From positions 1 through 42,142 of the forward strand of contig NZ_MUNF01000004.1 of NCBI RefSeq assembly GCF_002154555.1: a stretch of 42,142 bases of DNA, written 5' to 3'. Within the stretch, counting starts at the first letter, position 1. Each line of letters begins with the position of its first letter. This DNA is from Streptomyces murinus (lineage in GTDB: Bacteria > Actinomycetota > Actinomycetes > Streptomycetales > Streptomycetaceae). A program made the position numbers and the translations under genes. The notes beneath the pieces are model-generated. The model searched no databases and had not been told where the DNA came from. It saw nothing but the letters and a program-made list of their open reading frames with translations. Shown in pieces: positions 32,678 to 40,471 of this stretch.

Positions 32678-32746
32678 GGCCGCCTCCGCGGCCGACGCGC
32701 GCTCACACCCTCAGTTCTTCTTCTTCAGCAAGGCCAGTACTTCCGC

Positions 32747-33352
32747 ATGTTCGACATCGCCGTCTTCGGCTCTCTGTTCCTGACCCTTTTTGTCATCATG
32801 GATCCCCCTGGGATCACCCCGATCTTCCTCGCCCTGACCGCGGGCCGGCCGGCGAAGGTGCAGAAGCGGATGGCGTTCCAGGCCGTCTGCGTCGCGTTCG
32901 GGGTCATCGCCGTCTTCGGCGTCCTCGGGCACCAGATCCTCGACTATCTGCATGTGTCCGTGCCCGCCCTGATGATCGCGGGCGGTCTGCTGCTCCTGCT
33001 GATCGCGCTCGACCTGCTCACCGGCAAGAACGACGAGCCGAAGGCGACCAAGGACGTCAATGTGGCGCTGGTGCCGCTCGGCATGCCACTGCTCGCGGGG
33101 CCCGGCGCGATCGTGTCCGTCATCCTGGCCGTGCAGAAGGCCGACAGCGTGAGCACGCAGATATCCGTGTGGGTCGCGATCCTCGCGATCCATGTGGTGC
33201 TGTGGCTGGTGATGCGCTACTCGCTGCTGATCATCCGGGTCATCAAGGACGGCGGCGTGGTGCTGGTGACGCGGCTCGCGGGCATGATGCTCTCGGCGAT
33301 CGCGGTGCAGCAGATCATCAACGGGATCACCCAGGTGATCCACGGAAGCTGA
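32747..33352 (+). CDS. MarC-family integral membrane protein
   Basis: A 201-aa protein of six membrane helices. It has DPPGITPIFLALT near the start, ALDLLTGKNDEPK in the loop after helix 3 and MPLLAGPGAIVSVILAV, all signatures of the MarC family. The family has no proven transport function and was originally misassigned to multiple-antibiotic resistance. It follows the PHP gene. The upstream 69 bases include CTTCTTCTTCAG and only a weak ribosome-binding site. A hairpin at 33364-33406 follows. Confidence 0.9.
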   Translation: MFDIAVFGSLFLTLFVIMDPPGITPIFLALTAGRPAKVQKRMAFQAVCVAFGVIAVFGVLGHQILDYLHVSVPALMIAGGLLLLLIALDLLTGKNDEPKATKDVNVALVPLGMPLLAGPGAIVSVILAVQKADSVSTQISVWVAILAIHVVLWLVMRYSLLIIRVIKDGGVVLVTRLAGMMLSAIAVQQIINGITQVIHGS

Positions 33353-33363
33353 CGCTCAGGTGA

Positions 33364-33406
33364 TCCGGGGGGACCGCGCCGTCGTATACGGCTCGGTTCC
33401 CCCGGA
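33364..33406. terminator. Convergent hairpin between marC and the 50-aa gene
   Basis: Arms TCCGGGGGGACC (33364-33375) and GGTTCCCCCGGA (33395-33406) pair with one G:T-type mismatch. A second inner stem GCCGT/ACGGC sits in the loop. It lies 12 bases after marC and 21 beyond the small gene's stop on the other strand. Confidence 0.7.
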
Positions 33407-33426
33407 AGGCTTGAGCGGGAACCCCG

Positions 33427-33579
33427 TTACGAGGCCGGGGTCTCGGCCGGGCGGATCCACAGGCGCTGCCCCACTGCGGCGGCCTGTTGAACGATCCGGT
33501 TGACGGAGGCGGCGTCCACGACGGTGCTGTCCACGGTGGTGCCGTCGACCTCGTCGAGTCGCATGATTTCGAAGCGCAC
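33427..33579 (-). CDS. 50-aa conserved small protein
   Basis: An uncharacterised 50-aa protein, too short for most gene finders. It begins VRFEIMRLDEVDGTTVDSTV and continues DAASVNRIVQQAAAVGQRLW, ending PAETPAS. I recognise it as a small protein widespread in Streptomyces, often annotated hypothetical. The start is GTG 33579 with GGGAG seven bases upstream and a TAA stop. A strong hairpin lies 48 bases upstream of the start, in what would be its leader. It shares a convergent terminator with marC. Confidence 0.85.
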   Translation of the reverse strand: MRFEIMRLDEVDGTTVDSTVVDAASVNRIVQQAAAVGQRLWIRPAETPAS

Positions 33580-33627
33580 AGGCTTCTCCCTTCGTCTGGT
33601 CATCCTCCTGCGGAGAACTACTTGGCG

Positions 33628-33647
33628 CGCCGGATGTGTATCCGGCG
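33628..33647 (-). other. GTGT-loop hairpin in the leader of the 50-aa gene
   Basis: Perfect 8-base arms CGCCGGAT and ATCCGGCG around a GTGT loop. It is divergent from the NYN gene and has no T-run, so it may be a leader structure or operator rather than a terminator. Confidence 0.5.
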
Positions 33648-33815
33648 TCGTACTGAGTCAACGTGCCGCGTGTTACAAACATTCCCTACGCTAAAGAAAT
33701 TTTTCGAACGCCTAACTACTGACCGGTAGGTGGTCGTCGGTGACCGTATGAGATCGCCTGGGACCGACCGGGAGCAGTTGTGTTCACAGTGTGACGGCGA
33801 GGAGAATGGGGGGCG

Positions 33816-34712
33816 ATGAACGACGACCTGGCGCATCTCGCCACCCGCATCGACCGTACGAATGAGCTGCTCGAACGCATGCTCGCCGAGGTGGCGAAGA
33901 CACCCTCGACCCACGCGATCTTCGTGGACGCCGGGTATCTGTACGCGGCCGCGGGCCGCCTGGTCGCCGGGACGGAGGACCGCCGGGCCTTCGACGTCGA
34001 CGCCGAGGGCCTGATCGACGCGTTGATCGACCGCGCCCGCACCGTCTTCGCGGACAGCCGGCTGCTGCGCGTCTACTGGTACGACGGCGCCCGGCGGCGC
34101 ATCCACACCGCCGAGCAGCAGTCCATCGCCGAACTCCCCGACGTCAAGGTCCGCCTCGGCAACCTCAACGCCAACAACCAGCAGAAGGGCGTCGACTCCC
34201 TCATCCGCACGGATCTGGAGTCACTGGCCCGGCACCGCGCCATCAGCGACGCGGCCCTGCTCGGCGGCGACGAGGACCTGGTCTCCGCGGTCGAGGCCGC
34301 CCAGGGTTACGGCGCCCGCGTCCATCTGTGGGGCATCGAGGCACCCGAGGGCCGCAACCAGGCCGAGCCGCTGCTGTGGGAGGTCGACAGCCAGCGCACC
34401 CTGGACCTGGAGTTCTTCAAGCCGTACGTCTCCCGGCGCACGGCCGCCGCCTACGAGGCCGGAGCCGGGGCCCGGCCCACCCGCGAGGACGTCCGCTTCG
34501 TCGGCGCCCAGATCGCCGCAAAGTGGCTGGCCTCCCGGGGCCGCGACGCCCTGGTCGAGCTGCTGCCGGGCCACCCCTATCTGCCCGGCTCCGTCGACCA
34601 GGACCTGCTGGTCGAGGCCGAGGGCCTGCTCCAGTACTCCCTGCGCGGCCAGGCCGATCTGCGCCGGGCCCTCAGGGACGGGTTCTGGGACCACTTGCAG
34701 GCGCAGTACTAG
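33816..34712 (+). CDS. NYN (PIN-like) domain ribonuclease-like protein
   Basis: A 298-aa protein. A short N-terminal coiled coil (RIDRTNELLERMLAEVAK) precedes the NYN domain: AIFVDAGYL, GVDSLIRTDL and LLGGDEDLVSAVEAAQGYGA supply conserved acidic residues of this nuclease fold. The last ~90 residues form a separate helical domain (TREDVRFVGAQIAAKW). NYN proteins cleave RNA, so an RNA-processing role is plausible. ATG 33816 has GGGGGG upstream. Its TAG stop lies within CTAG and overlaps the stop codon of the convergent hydrolase gene, leaving no intergenic DNA. Confidence 0.85.
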   Translation: MNDDLAHLATRIDRTNELLERMLAEVAKTPSTHAIFVDAGYLYAAAGRLVAGTEDRRAFDVDAEGLIDALIDRARTVFADSRLLRVYWYDGARRRIHTAEQQSIAELPDVKVRLGNLNANNQQKGVDSLIRTDLESLARHRAISDAALLGGDEDLVSAVEAAQGYGARVHLWGIEAPEGRNQAEPLLWEVDSQRTLDLEFFKPYVSRRTAAAYEAGAGARPTREDVRFVGAQIAAKWLASRGRDALVELLPGHPYLPGSVDQDLLVEAEGLLQYSLRGQADLRRALRDGFWDHLQAQY

Positions 34713-35590
34713 CGATCGCCCCCGGTGCCGTCCCAGAAGTCGGCGAGAGCGCGGGCGGTCTCCAGCGGGCGCTCGGTGTTGGGGGAGTGCTCGGTGCCGT
34801 CGATGATCGTGCGGTGCGCGCCGAGCCGTATCGCCATGTCGTCCAGCAGCGGCACCGGCCAGGTGTCGTCGTACGCGCCCGACACGACATGGAACGGCAG
34901 TGCCAGGGCGGCCAGTTCCGCGACCCGGTCCGGCTCCGCGCACAACTGACGCCCGGCGGCGAGGAGTTGGGCGGGCTTCGTGCCCATCCAGCGGCGCCGC
35001 ATGTCCTCCTGGATGCCCGGGGCGTCACCCGGCTCGGGCGTCCCGGTCTGCTCGGGCGCCTCCATCTCCCGCATCGCGTCCCACACTTGCGCCATGGTCA
35101 GCACGGCGAGCGCGTCCCGCAGCAGCCGTACCCGCTCCCGCTGGGACTCCGAGATCCGCGCCGGTCCCGATGCCATCAGGGTCAGTGACCGGAAGGGCGT
35201 GTGGTCCAGCAGGACGGCGGCGCGGGCGACCTGGCCGCCGAAGGAGTGGCCCAGCAGATGCACCGGCTCGCCGAGCGCCGCGGCCTGCGCCAGCACATCC
35301 GCCGCCAACTCGCCCTGCGCGTAAGCCGATTCGTCGCCCTCGGGGCCTTCCGACTCGAACTGCCCGCGCCCGTCCACGGCCACGGTCCGGTACCCGCGCT
35401 CGGCCAGCGGCACATGCAGCGGGTTGAAGTCCTCCTTGCTGCCGGTGAACCCGGGCAGCAGCAGGACGACCCCCTTCGCCTCGACCCCCTCGGCCACCGG
35501 AGCGTCGACGACGGCGAACTCCCCGCGCGCGGTGTCCAGCGCGTACGCACGGGCGCCGGGGGGCGGTACGAAGGTATCGGGCCTGCTCAT
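34709..35590 (-). CDS. Alpha/beta hydrolase
   Basis: A 293-aa esterase/lipase-type hydrolase with the nucleophile elbow GHSFGG, catalytic Asp in SGAYDDTWP and His in IDGTEHSP. The substrate is not evident from the sequence. The gene ends in TAG, overlapping by four bases the TAG of the NYN gene on the other strand (both inside CTAG at 34709-34712). Its start at ATG 35590 is followed upstream by a 92-base region containing the helicase terminator. Confidence 0.9.
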   Translation of the reverse strand: MSRPDTFVPPPGARAYALDTARGEFAVVDAPVAEGVEAKGVVLLLPGFTGSKEDFNPLHVPLAERGYRTVAVDGRGQFESEGPEGDESAYAQGELAADVLAQAAALGEPVHLLGHSFGGQVARAAVLLDHTPFRSLTLMASGPARISESQRERVRLLRDALAVLTMAQVWDAMREMEAPEQTGTPEPGDAPGIQEDMRRRWMGTKPAQLLAAGRQLCAEPDRVAELAALALPFHVVSGAYDDTWPVPLLDDMAIRLGAHRTIIDGTEHSPNTERPLETARALADFWDGTGGDR

Positions 35591-35627
35591 GGGGGAGAGA
35601 TTAGCCGGAGGGTGCCGGGGGGACGCC

Positions 35628-35661
35628 GACGGCCCGGTCCACCTCGGTGGACCGGGCCGTC
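35628..35661 (-). terminator. Hairpin terminator of the helicase gene
   Basis: Arms GACGGCCCGGTCCACC (35628-35643) and complement (35646-35661), 16 bases each with a two-base centre (effectively a CCTCGG loop). It lies 21 bases beyond the stop of the DEAD-box gene (35683), in the gap before the hydrolase start. Confidence 0.85.
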
Positions 35662-35682
35662 AGAGACTGCGGCGGCGCCGGA

Positions 35683-38370
35683 TCAGGCTTCCGGTGCCTC
35701 CACGGCGGCCGTCGCCTTGCGGGTGCGGCGGCGCGGCTTGACCTCCGGCTCGCCGGTGGCCTGCGCCGGGATCTCCGCGGTGGCCGTCTCGGCGACGGCC
35801 TTACGGGTCCGCCGCGCCTTCGGAGCGGCCGGCTCGACCCCGTCGGCCGTTTCCACGGCGGCGGCGGTCTTGCGCGTGCGGCGGGGCTTGGCCTCGGTGG
35901 CCTCGGCGGTGTCCGTCGCGGTCTCGGCCGTCGCCGCGGTCTTGCGGGTGCGGCGGGGCTTGGCCTCGGCCTCGGGGGCGTCGGCCTCCGGCTTGGCGGC
36001 GGCGGTCTTGCGGGTGCGGCGCGGCTTGGGCTCGGCCTCGGCCGCGTCCGTCTCCACCGCGTCCGTCTTGGCGACGGCCGCCTTGCGGGTACGACGTGCC
36101 TTGGGCTCCGCCTCGACGGCCTCGGCCTCGGCGACCGGCTCCGCGGCCTTGCGCGTACGGCGACGCGGCGCGGCCTCGGTGCCCTCGGCTGCCTCGACGG
36201 CGGCGGCGGTCTTGCGCGTGCGGCGGGGCTTGGCCTCGGTGGCCTCGGCGGTGTCCGTCGCGGTCTCGGCGGCGGCAGCCGTCTTGCGGGTGCGGCGGGG
36301 CTTGGCCTCGGCCTCGGGGGCGTCGGCCTCCGGCTCGGCGGCGGCGGTCTTGCGGGTGCGCCGCGGCTTGGCCTCGGCCGCGTCCGTCTCCACCGCGTCC
36401 GTCTTGGCGACGGCCGCCTTGCGGGTGCGGCGCACCTTGGGCTCCGCCTCGACGGCCTCGGCCTCGGCCTCGGCGGTGACCGCGGGAGCCTCGGTGGCCT
36501 TGCGCGTACGGCGACGCGGCTTGGCCTCCTCCACCGTCTCCACCTCGGCCTCGGCGACCGGCTCGGCCGCCTTGCGGGTACGACGGCGCGGCTTGGCCTC
36601 CGCCTCGGGCTCCACGACGACGGCCGGGGCCGGCGCCGGGGTCTCCACGACGGCGCTCTCCACCGGCTCCGCCGCCACGGGCTCCGCGGCCTTGCGGGTA
36701 CGACGGCGACGCGGCTTCTCGACGACCTCCGCGACCTCCGCCGCGGCGGGGGACGGGGCGGCCACGGGCGCCTCCTGCGGCGCCTCGGTGCTCACCTCGA
36801 CGACCGGCGTCACCGCGGCCGGCGCCTGGGCGCCGTTGCGGGTGCGACGACGACGGCGCGGGGTGCGGGTCGCCGACTCCTCCACGGACGTGGACTCGGC
36901 GGCCGGTGCCTGCACGGCCGCGTCCATCGGGGCGCCGCCCCGGGTGCGACGGCGACGGCGCGGGGTGCGCGCCGGACGCTCCTGCTCGGCGGCGGGGGAC
37001 TCGGCACGGTCCTGGCGGTCCTGGCGGCCACCACGACCACGGTCGCGGTCACGATCACGGTCGCGGCCACGGGAGCCGCGTCCGCCGGTCTCGCCCAGGT
37101 CCTCCAGCACCTCTGCGTCCAGACCGGCACGGGTCCGCTCCGAGCGGGGCAGTACGCCCTTGGTGCCCGCGGGGATGCCGAGGTCGGAGAACAGGTGCGG
37201 GGACGTGGAGTACGTCTCCACCGGGTCGTTGAAGTCCAGCTCCAGCGCCTTGTTGATCAGCTGCCAGCGCGGGATGTCGTCCCAGTCCACGAACGTGATC
37301 GCCGTACCCTTGGCGCCCGCGCGGCCGGTGCGGCCGACGCGGTGCAGGTACGTCTTCTCGTCCTCGGGGGACTGGTAGTTGATGACGTGGGTGACGCCCT
37401 CGACGTCGATACCGCGCGCGGCGACGTCGGTGCAGACGAGGACGTCGACCTTGCCGTTGCGGAACGCGCGCAGCGCCTGCTCGCGGGCGCCCTGGCCGAG
37501 GTCGCCGTGGACCGCGCCGGAGGCGAAACCGCGGCGCTGGAGCTGCTCGGCGATGTCGGCGGCCGTGCGCTTGGTGCGGCAGAAGATCATCGCGAGGCCG
37601 CGGCCGTCGGCCTGGAGGATGCGCGCGATCATCTCCGGCTTGTCCATGGAGTGGCCGCGGTAGATGAACTGCTTGATGTTCGCGACCGTCGCGCCCTCGT
37701 CGTCCGGCGCGGTGGCGCGGATGTGCGTGGGCCGGGACATGTAGCGGCGGGCGAGGCCGATGACCGCGCCCGGCATGGTCGCCGAGAACAGCATGGTCTG
37801 GCGCCTGGCCGGAAGCATGCCGATGATCTTCTCGACGTCGGGCAGGAAGCCCAGGTCGAGCATCTCGTCGGCCTCGTCGAGGACGAGGGACTTGATGTGC
37901 TTCAGGTCGAGCTTCTTCTGGCCCGCGAGGTCGAGCAGTCGGCCCGGGGTGCCGACGACGACGTCGACGCCCTTCTTCAGGGCCTCGACCTGGGGCTCGT
38001 AGGCCCGGCCGCCGTAGATGGCCAGCACGCGCACATTACGGACCTTGCCGGCCGTCTGGAGGTCGTTGGTGACCTGGGTGCACAGCTCGCGGGTGGGGAC
38101 GACGACCAGCGCCTGCGGGGCGTCCGTGAGTGCGTCGGTGGTGGCGCGTCCGGCCTCGACATCGGCGGGGACGGTCACGCGCTCCAGGAGGGGGAGGCCG
38201 AAGCCCAGCGTCTTGCCGGTGCCGGTCTTGGCCTGGCCGATGACGTCCGTGCCGGAAAGGGCGACGGGAAGCGTCATCTCCTGGATGGGGAAGGGATTGA
38301 CGATGCCGACGGCCTCCAGGGCCTCGGCGGTCTCGGGGAGAATCCCAAGGTCTCGAAACGTCGTAGTCAG
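35683..38370 (-). CDS. DEAD-box RNA helicase with basic repeat tail, CTG start
   Basis: An 895-aa helicase. N-terminal Q-motif (FRDLGILPETAEALEAVGIV, NPFPIQE), Walker A AKTGTGKT (about 47-54), DEAD in VLDEADEMLD, SAT in LFSATMP and HRVGRTGR in the second RecA domain. From about residue 480 the tail contains 16 RRTRK-type modules in a low-complexity Glu/Ala/Lys background, probably an RNA- or DNA-binding arm. The frame has no ATG, GTG or TTG until internal ATG 38277, which would remove the Q motif; the in-frame CTG 38370, ten codons before LPETA, gives the normal N-terminus (LTTTFRDLG), with AAGAGGCAG upstream. M. tuberculosis rhlE (Rv3211) occupies the same position. Confidence 0.9.
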   Translation of the reverse strand: MTTTFRDLGILPETAEALEAVGIVNPFPIQEMTLPVALSGTDVIGQAKTGTGKTLGFGLPLLERVTVPADVEAGRATTDALTDAPQALVVVPTRELCTQVTNDLQTAGKVRNVRVLAIYGGRAYEPQVEALKKGVDVVVGTPGRLLDLAGQKKLDLKHIKSLVLDEADEMLDLGFLPDVEKIIGMLPARRQTMLFSATMPGAVIGLARRYMSRPTHIRATAPDDEGATVANIKQFIYRGHSMDKPEMIARILQADGRGLAMIFCRTKRTAADIAEQLQRRGFASGAVHGDLGQGAREQALRAFRNGKVDVLVCTDVAARGIDVEGVTHVINYQSPEDEKTYLHRVGRTGRAGAKGTAITFVDWDDIPRWQLINKALELDFNDPVETYSTSPHLFSDLGIPAGTKGVLPRSERTRAGLDAEVLEDLGETGGRGSRGRDRDRDRDRGRGGRQDRQDRAESPAAEQERPARTPRRRRRTRGGAPMDAAVQAPAAESTSVEESATRTPRRRRRTRNGAQAPAAVTPVVEVSTEAPQEAPVAAPSPAAAEVAEVVEKPRRRRTRKAAEPVAAEPVESAVVETPAPAPAVVVEPEAEAKPRRRTRKAAEPVAEAEVETVEEAKPRRRTRKATEAPAVTAEAEAEAVEAEPKVRRTRKAAVAKTDAVETDAAEAKPRRTRKTAAAEPEADAPEAEAKPRRTRKTAAAAETATDTAEATEAKPRRTRKTAAAVEAAEGTEAAPRRRTRKAAEPVAEAEAVEAEPKARRTRKAAVAKTDAVETDAAEAEPKPRRTRKTAAAKPEADAPEAEAKPRRTRKTAATAETATDTAEATEAKPRRTRKTAAAVETADGVEPAAPKARRTRKAVAETATAEIPAQATGEPEVKPRRRTRKATAAVEAPEA
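35690..36990 (-). repeat. Array of 16 RRTRK-type modules with an internal duplication
   Basis: The helicase tail repeats PRRTRKTAAA-like units every 18-30 residues, 16 in all by eye. Two adjacent blocks, about 35856-36125 and 36198-36461, repeat five consecutive modules with spacing of 342 bases at one end and 336 at the other. The difference is a two-codon (EP) insertion. The frame is preserved, showing a recent in-frame tandem duplication of about 114 codons. Short-read assemblies may collapse it. Confidence 0.85.
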
Positions 38371-38780
38371 GGTGCTGCCTCTTCTGTGTGGCGCGGTGCG
38401 AGGCGAGCGCGGGGGGTCAGGACTGACCTGCCGGGGACGTCGGCTGCCGTACAGGCGTACCTGTCAAGGCAAGCCGTAGACAGGGGACCTCGGCCGACGC
38501 TCTAGCGCTCGTACCGCTGAGGGTGTCCCTCCGGTCGTCGTACGTATGGAGCCGTACGGCCACGGAGGTCTGTCGGGTCGGAGCCGATCGGGCCACCGAC
38601 CGGGCATCCTCATGCGTGCGCCCTGTCGGAACACGTCGAACACCGTCGACGCACTCCCAGGCGCATTACCACCATACCCCGGATCCACGCACATGCGATG
38701 GCCGAATTGGTCACGTAGTGGTGGTCACAGTGATCGACCGGGGGCTTGAGGGGGGCGCCAAGCGGGCTATTGTGCGCCTC
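38371..38780. other. Intergenic region between the helicase and ferritin-like genes
   Basis: A 410-base divergent gap. On the plus strand it ends in the ferritin-like promoter at 38746-38773. On the minus strand TTGACA (38462-38467) lies near the stem ACAGG-CGTA-CCTGT (38451-38464) but lacks a well-spaced -10. The helicase leader may therefore be long, as is common for cold-shock-type DEAD-box mRNAs. No ORF is supported. Confidence 0.5.
38746..38773 (+). promoter_or_regulatory. Leaderless promoter of the ferritin-like gene
   Basis: TTGAGG (38746-38751), a 16-base spacer and TATTGT (38768-38773) lie so that seven bases separate the -10 from ATG 38781. There is no Shine-Dalgarno. This is the best-supported leaderless promoter in the window, having both boxes. 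Confidence 0.65.
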
Positions 38781-39524
38781 ATGACTAGCTCTGACAAGCC
38801 TGAGAACGCGTCCGCCGCCCCCGTTCCGACCGGTGTCGCCGCGCAGGACTGGGCGCAGGCCGCCGCCGAGCCGCACTACCGCGCCGCCGTCGTGGATCTG
38901 CTCGGGGCGCTCGCCTATGGAGAGCTCGCGGCGTTCGAGCGGCTCGCGGAGGACGCGAAGCTGGCGCCGACCCTCGGGGACAAGGCCGAGCTGGCGAAGA
39001 TGGCGTCGGCCGAGTTCCACCACTTCGAGCGGCTGCGGAACCGGCTGACGGAGATCGGCGAGGACCCGACGGGGGCGATGGACCCGTTCGTCGCCGCGCT
39101 GGACGGCTTCCACCGGCAGACGGCGCCCTCGGACTGGCTGGAGGGCCTGGTCAAGGCGTACGTCGGCGACTCGATCGCGAGCGACTTCTACCGGGAGGTG
39201 GCGGCGCGGCTCGACATCGACACCCGGGAACTGGTGCTCGCGGTGCTCGACGACACCGGGCACGCGGAGTTCGCGGTGGAGAAGGTGCGGGCCGCGATCG
39301 ACGCCGATCCGCGGGTCGGCGGGCGGCTCGCGCTGTGGGCGCGGCGGCTGATGGGTGAGGCGCTGTCGCAGTCGCAGCGGGTGGTGGCGGACCGGGACGC
39401 GCTGTCCACCATGCTGGTGGGCGGGGTGGCCGACGGGTTCGATCTGGCCGAGGTGGGGCGGATGTTCACGCGGATCACGGAGGCGCACACCAAGCGGATG
39501 GCCGCGCTGGGTTTGGCGGCGTAG
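38781..39524 (+). CDS. Ferritin-like-fold (MiaE-related) protein
   Basis: A 247-aa four-helix protein. The motifs GELAAFERLAEDAK, KMASAEFHHFERLRNRL and LDDTGHAEFAVEKVRA give Glu, ExxH and a later His/Glu arrangement typical of di-iron ferritin-like folds, related to MiaE tRNA hydroxylase. The substrate and metal are unproved. The homologue Rv3210c sits beside the helicase in mycobacteria. The start ATG follows a -10 box by seven bases, consistent with a leaderless mRNA. Confidence 0.83.
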   Translation: MTSSDKPENASAAPVPTGVAAQDWAQAAAEPHYRAAVVDLLGALAYGELAAFERLAEDAKLAPTLGDKAELAKMASAEFHHFERLRNRLTEIGEDPTGAMDPFVAALDGFHRQTAPSDWLEGLVKAYVGDSIASDFYREVAARLDIDTRELVLAVLDDTGHAEFAVEKVRAAIDADPRVGGRLALWARRLMGEALSQSQRVVADRDALSTMLVGGVADGFDLAEVGRMFTRITEAHTKRMAALGLAA

Positions 39525-39550
39525 CGCCCTCATAGGGGGTGGTTGCGGAG

Positions 39551-39612
39551 AGTTGCGCGGCTGCGGGTGAGTTGTGGCTGGTCGCGCAGTTCCCCGCGCC
39601 CCTGAGGGGCGC
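39551..39612. repeat. Dispersed Streptomyces intergenic repeat ending in a hairpin
   Basis: The stretch contains GGCTGGTCGCGCAGTTCCCC followed by GCGCCCC-TGA-GGGGCGC (39596-39612). I recognise this wording from many Streptomyces intergenic regions, where it recurs many times per genome. The terminal hairpin can end both convergent transcripts here. No gene is encoded. Confidence 0.6.
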
Positions 39613-39615
39613 TGC

Positions 39616-39879
39616 TTACGCCGTCAGGGAGCGGCGGGCGCGTGACGGGCGCAGGAGCAGGGACAGGGAGGCGGCCGAGATGATCGCCGCGCCCAGGAAG
39701 GGCACGAGGGTGAAGCCCGAGCCCAGGGCGCTGTGGGTGACGAAGTCGCCCAGGAGGGCGCCCGCGGTGCCGGTCGAGTAGACCAGGGGGCGGTTCGGGA
39801 GGCGGTGGGCGAGGCGGACGGTCGCCGCCCAGGCGAGCAGGAGACCGAGCACGGCGGTGCCGAGTGCTTCCAGGATCAT
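39616..39879 (-). CDS. Small membrane protein
   Basis: An 87-aa protein with two or three hydrophobic segments (MILEALGTAVLGLLLAWAAT, and FLGAAIISAASLSLLL near the end) and short loops. Function unknown; the position between the ferritin-like and DUF3107 genes matches mycobacterial Rv3209 only loosely. ATG 39879 has GGGAGGG eight bases upstream; the GTG at 39897 would overlap that site, so it is rejected. It ends in the dispersed repeat. Confidence 0.68.
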   Translation of the reverse strand: MILEALGTAVLGLLLAWAATVRLAHRLPNRPLVYSTGTAGALLGDFVTHSALGSGFTLVPFLGAAIISAASLSLLLRPSRARRSLTA

Positions 39880-40018
39880 GACGGGGGTCCCTCCCACGGC
39901 CGGTCTGCCTTGAACGGTCGTAGCCCGTCTTACCCGTGACCTGCGGACTGCAATCCTCCGCTATGGAGGAGTTGTGTCGTTACTGTGTGCGAATCCGCTC
40001 GGCGTCATCCGCTCAGCA

Positions 40019-40053
40019 CAAGGGCCCGGCGGCCGAATGCCGCCGGGCCCTTG
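40019..40053 (-). terminator. Hairpin terminator of the DUF3107 gene
   Basis: Perfect 14-base arms CAAGGGCCCGGCGG (40019-40032) and complement (40040-40053) with a 7-base loop. It lies 13 bases after the stop of DUF3107. Confidence 0.82.
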
Positions 40054-40065
40054 CCATGGCCTTGA

Positions 40066-40293
40066 CTACAGCGCGCCGAAGCCCACCTTGCGCACGGTCG
40101 GCGCGCCGAGCTCCACGTATGCCAACTTGTCCGTCGGCACCATGACCTTGCGGCCCTTCTCGTCCTCAAGGGTCAGCAGCTGCGTCTTCCCGGCGAGTGC
40201 GTCGGACACCAGGCGCTCGACCTCCTCGACGCTCTGACCGCTCTCCAGAACGATCTCGCGGGGCGCGTGCTGCACGCCGATCTTGACCTCCAC
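40066..40293 (-). CDS. DUF3107 protein (Rv3208A/TB9.4-like)
   Basis: A 75-aa protein, VEVKIGVQHAPREIVLESGQ at the start and TDKLAYVELGAPTVRKVGF near the end, matching DUF3107 (M. tuberculosis Rv3208A). Function unknown; it is small and beta-rich. GTG 40293 is chosen because GGAGGG lies eight bases upstream; the frame open further upstream is not supported. TetR lies upstream on the same strand with a 163-base gap. Confidence 0.9.
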   Translation of the reverse strand: MEVKIGVQHAPREIVLESGQSVEEVERLVSDALAGKTQLLTLEDEKGRKVMVPTDKLAYVELGAPTVRKVGFGAL

Positions 40294-40429
40294 GGCTTTG
40301 TCCCTCCGACGGTCAGTTATGTGCGCGATCTTCCGCGCCGTACCAGCACACATTAGCCCGGTGAGGGGACGTGCACGCGGTCGGCCGGGAACGCCAACAG
40401 CGAACACCGTCCGGGAATGAACACCGTGA

Positions 40430-40471
40430 CGCGACTCAGTGGTGCTCGTTCGCGACTCAGTGGTGCTCGTT
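40430..40471. repeat. 21-base tandem duplication across the TetR stop codon
   Basis: Two perfect consecutive copies of CGCGACTCAGTGGTGCTCGTT (one base over 20 is avoided here: unit starts CGCGACTCAGTGG, ends TGCTCGTT) lie at 40430-40450 and 40451-40471. On the minus strand each encodes NEHH followed by TGA and GTCGCG, in the same frame, so the TetR C-terminus and stop codon are duplicated. Confidence 0.9.

Noticed and set aside
39936-40145. Short plus-strand frame starting near 39966 after GGAGGAG
   Set aside because: It runs into the DUF3107 terminator and then across the DUF3107 coding region in antisense; no family resemblance.
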